From: Bacillota bacterium
Lineage (GTDB): Bacteria > Bacillota > Clostridia > Acetivibrionales > DSM-1351
DNA length: 14,013 bases
Assembly: GCA_023439045.1 (NCBI GenBank)
Contig: JAEXOY010000012.1
Span: 1-14,013, forward strand
Reading direction: 5' to 3'
The translations under genes were made by a program, and so were the position numbers. How positions within the stretch are numbered: the stretch's first letter is position 1; each line of letters begins with the position of its first letter. The notes under the pieces are model-generated. The model saw only the letters and a list, made by a program, of their open reading frames with translations, ran no database searches and had not been told where the DNA came from. Shown here in pieces: positions 13,881-14,013 of the stretch.

Positions 13881-14013
13881 GCAAGGCAAGTCATGACCAC
13901 GTGTAAAACACGTGGCATGCTCTAGCCCTATAAGGGCATGTTACTAGCTATGTCTAAAGACATATTGAATTGTCCGCCAACCGCGTATTTTTTACGGGCA
14001 GACCCTTAAGGGT
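13881..14013 (+). ncRNA. Structured RNA resembling HEARO / IscB-associated omega RNA (cut by window end)
   Basis: Five hairpins follow one another: CCACGTGT-AAA-ACACGTGG (13897-13915), GCCCT-ATA-AGGGC (13925-13937), TATGTC-TAAA-GACATA (13949-13964), CCGCGTA with TACGGG (13981-13998, one bulge) and ACCCTTAAGGGT (14002-14013). Conserved-looking single-stranded blocks join them: CATGACC, GGCATGCTC, GGGCATGTTACTAGC, GAATTG, GCCAACCGCG and GGGCAGACCC. From memory, the order and sequence of these blocks match the HEARO consensus, now known as the omega RNA that guides IscB nuclease of IS200/IS605-type elements. In that system the guide is just 5' of the scaffold and iscB lies 3', here beyond 14013. 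The match is from recall, not a covariance search; a plain IS200/IS605 end is the alternative. Confidence 0.6.

Overview
The window looks like chromosomal DNA of a low-GC, anaerobic, SLH-type Firmicute, most likely Clostridia. The genes are AT-rich, ribosome-binding sites are strong AAGGAGG-like sequences, GTG and TTG starts occur, surface anchoring uses an SLH domain and there is no sortase. The gene families (SipW-type signal peptidase, TasA-like secreted proteins, PilT/PilC, IscB-type omega RNA) fit Clostridia. No species can be named from the sequence alone.

Left edge (1-150): the last 16 codons of a plus-strand ORF, a hairpin terminator and a GC-rich terminal sequence that together resemble the right end of an insertion sequence, probably IS3-like. 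Left half (171-6939, minus strand): one operon, in transcription order a SipW-type signal peptidase, a TasA-like secreted protein, a 3'-UTR hairpin that probably attenuates transcription, a second TasA-like protein, a 954-residue von Willebrand A (vWA) adhesin, a third TasA-like protein, and a TasA-like/SLH hybrid that could fix the structure to the wall. This reads as a sortase-independent surface fibre or biofilm-matrix system with its own signal peptidase, subunits, adhesive tip and anchor.

Middle (6940-8440): a divergent plus-strand regulator with winged-helix and BTAD domains and a C-terminal domain that looks like a degenerate GGDEF. It keeps the RxxD inhibitory-site motif but has lost the catalytic signature. 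The 284-bp divergent region carries 11-bp-period direct repeats placed where the -35 of the fibre operon should be, the arrangement used by SARP/BTAD activators, plus several AT-rich dyads.

Right half (8513-13512, minus strand): a type IV pilus module. In transcription order it holds a PilC-like platform protein, three small pilin-like membrane proteins, a fourth PilX-like one, the PilT retraction ATPase and, last, an exported transglutaminase-like protein. A degenerate ~25-bp tandem repeat array separates two of the pilin-like genes. Upstream of pilC lies a ~53-bp tandem duplication with a strong dyad. Right edge (about 13881-14013, plus strand): a structured RNA that resembles HEARO/IscB omega RNA, cut by the window end, so an IscB gene may follow.

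The working model, part inference, is that a dinucleotide-sensing BTAD regulator sets expression of a SipW-processed fibre next to a retractable type IV pilus, which would link adhesion, matrix and surface movement in one locus. Mobile-element sequence flanks both sides.
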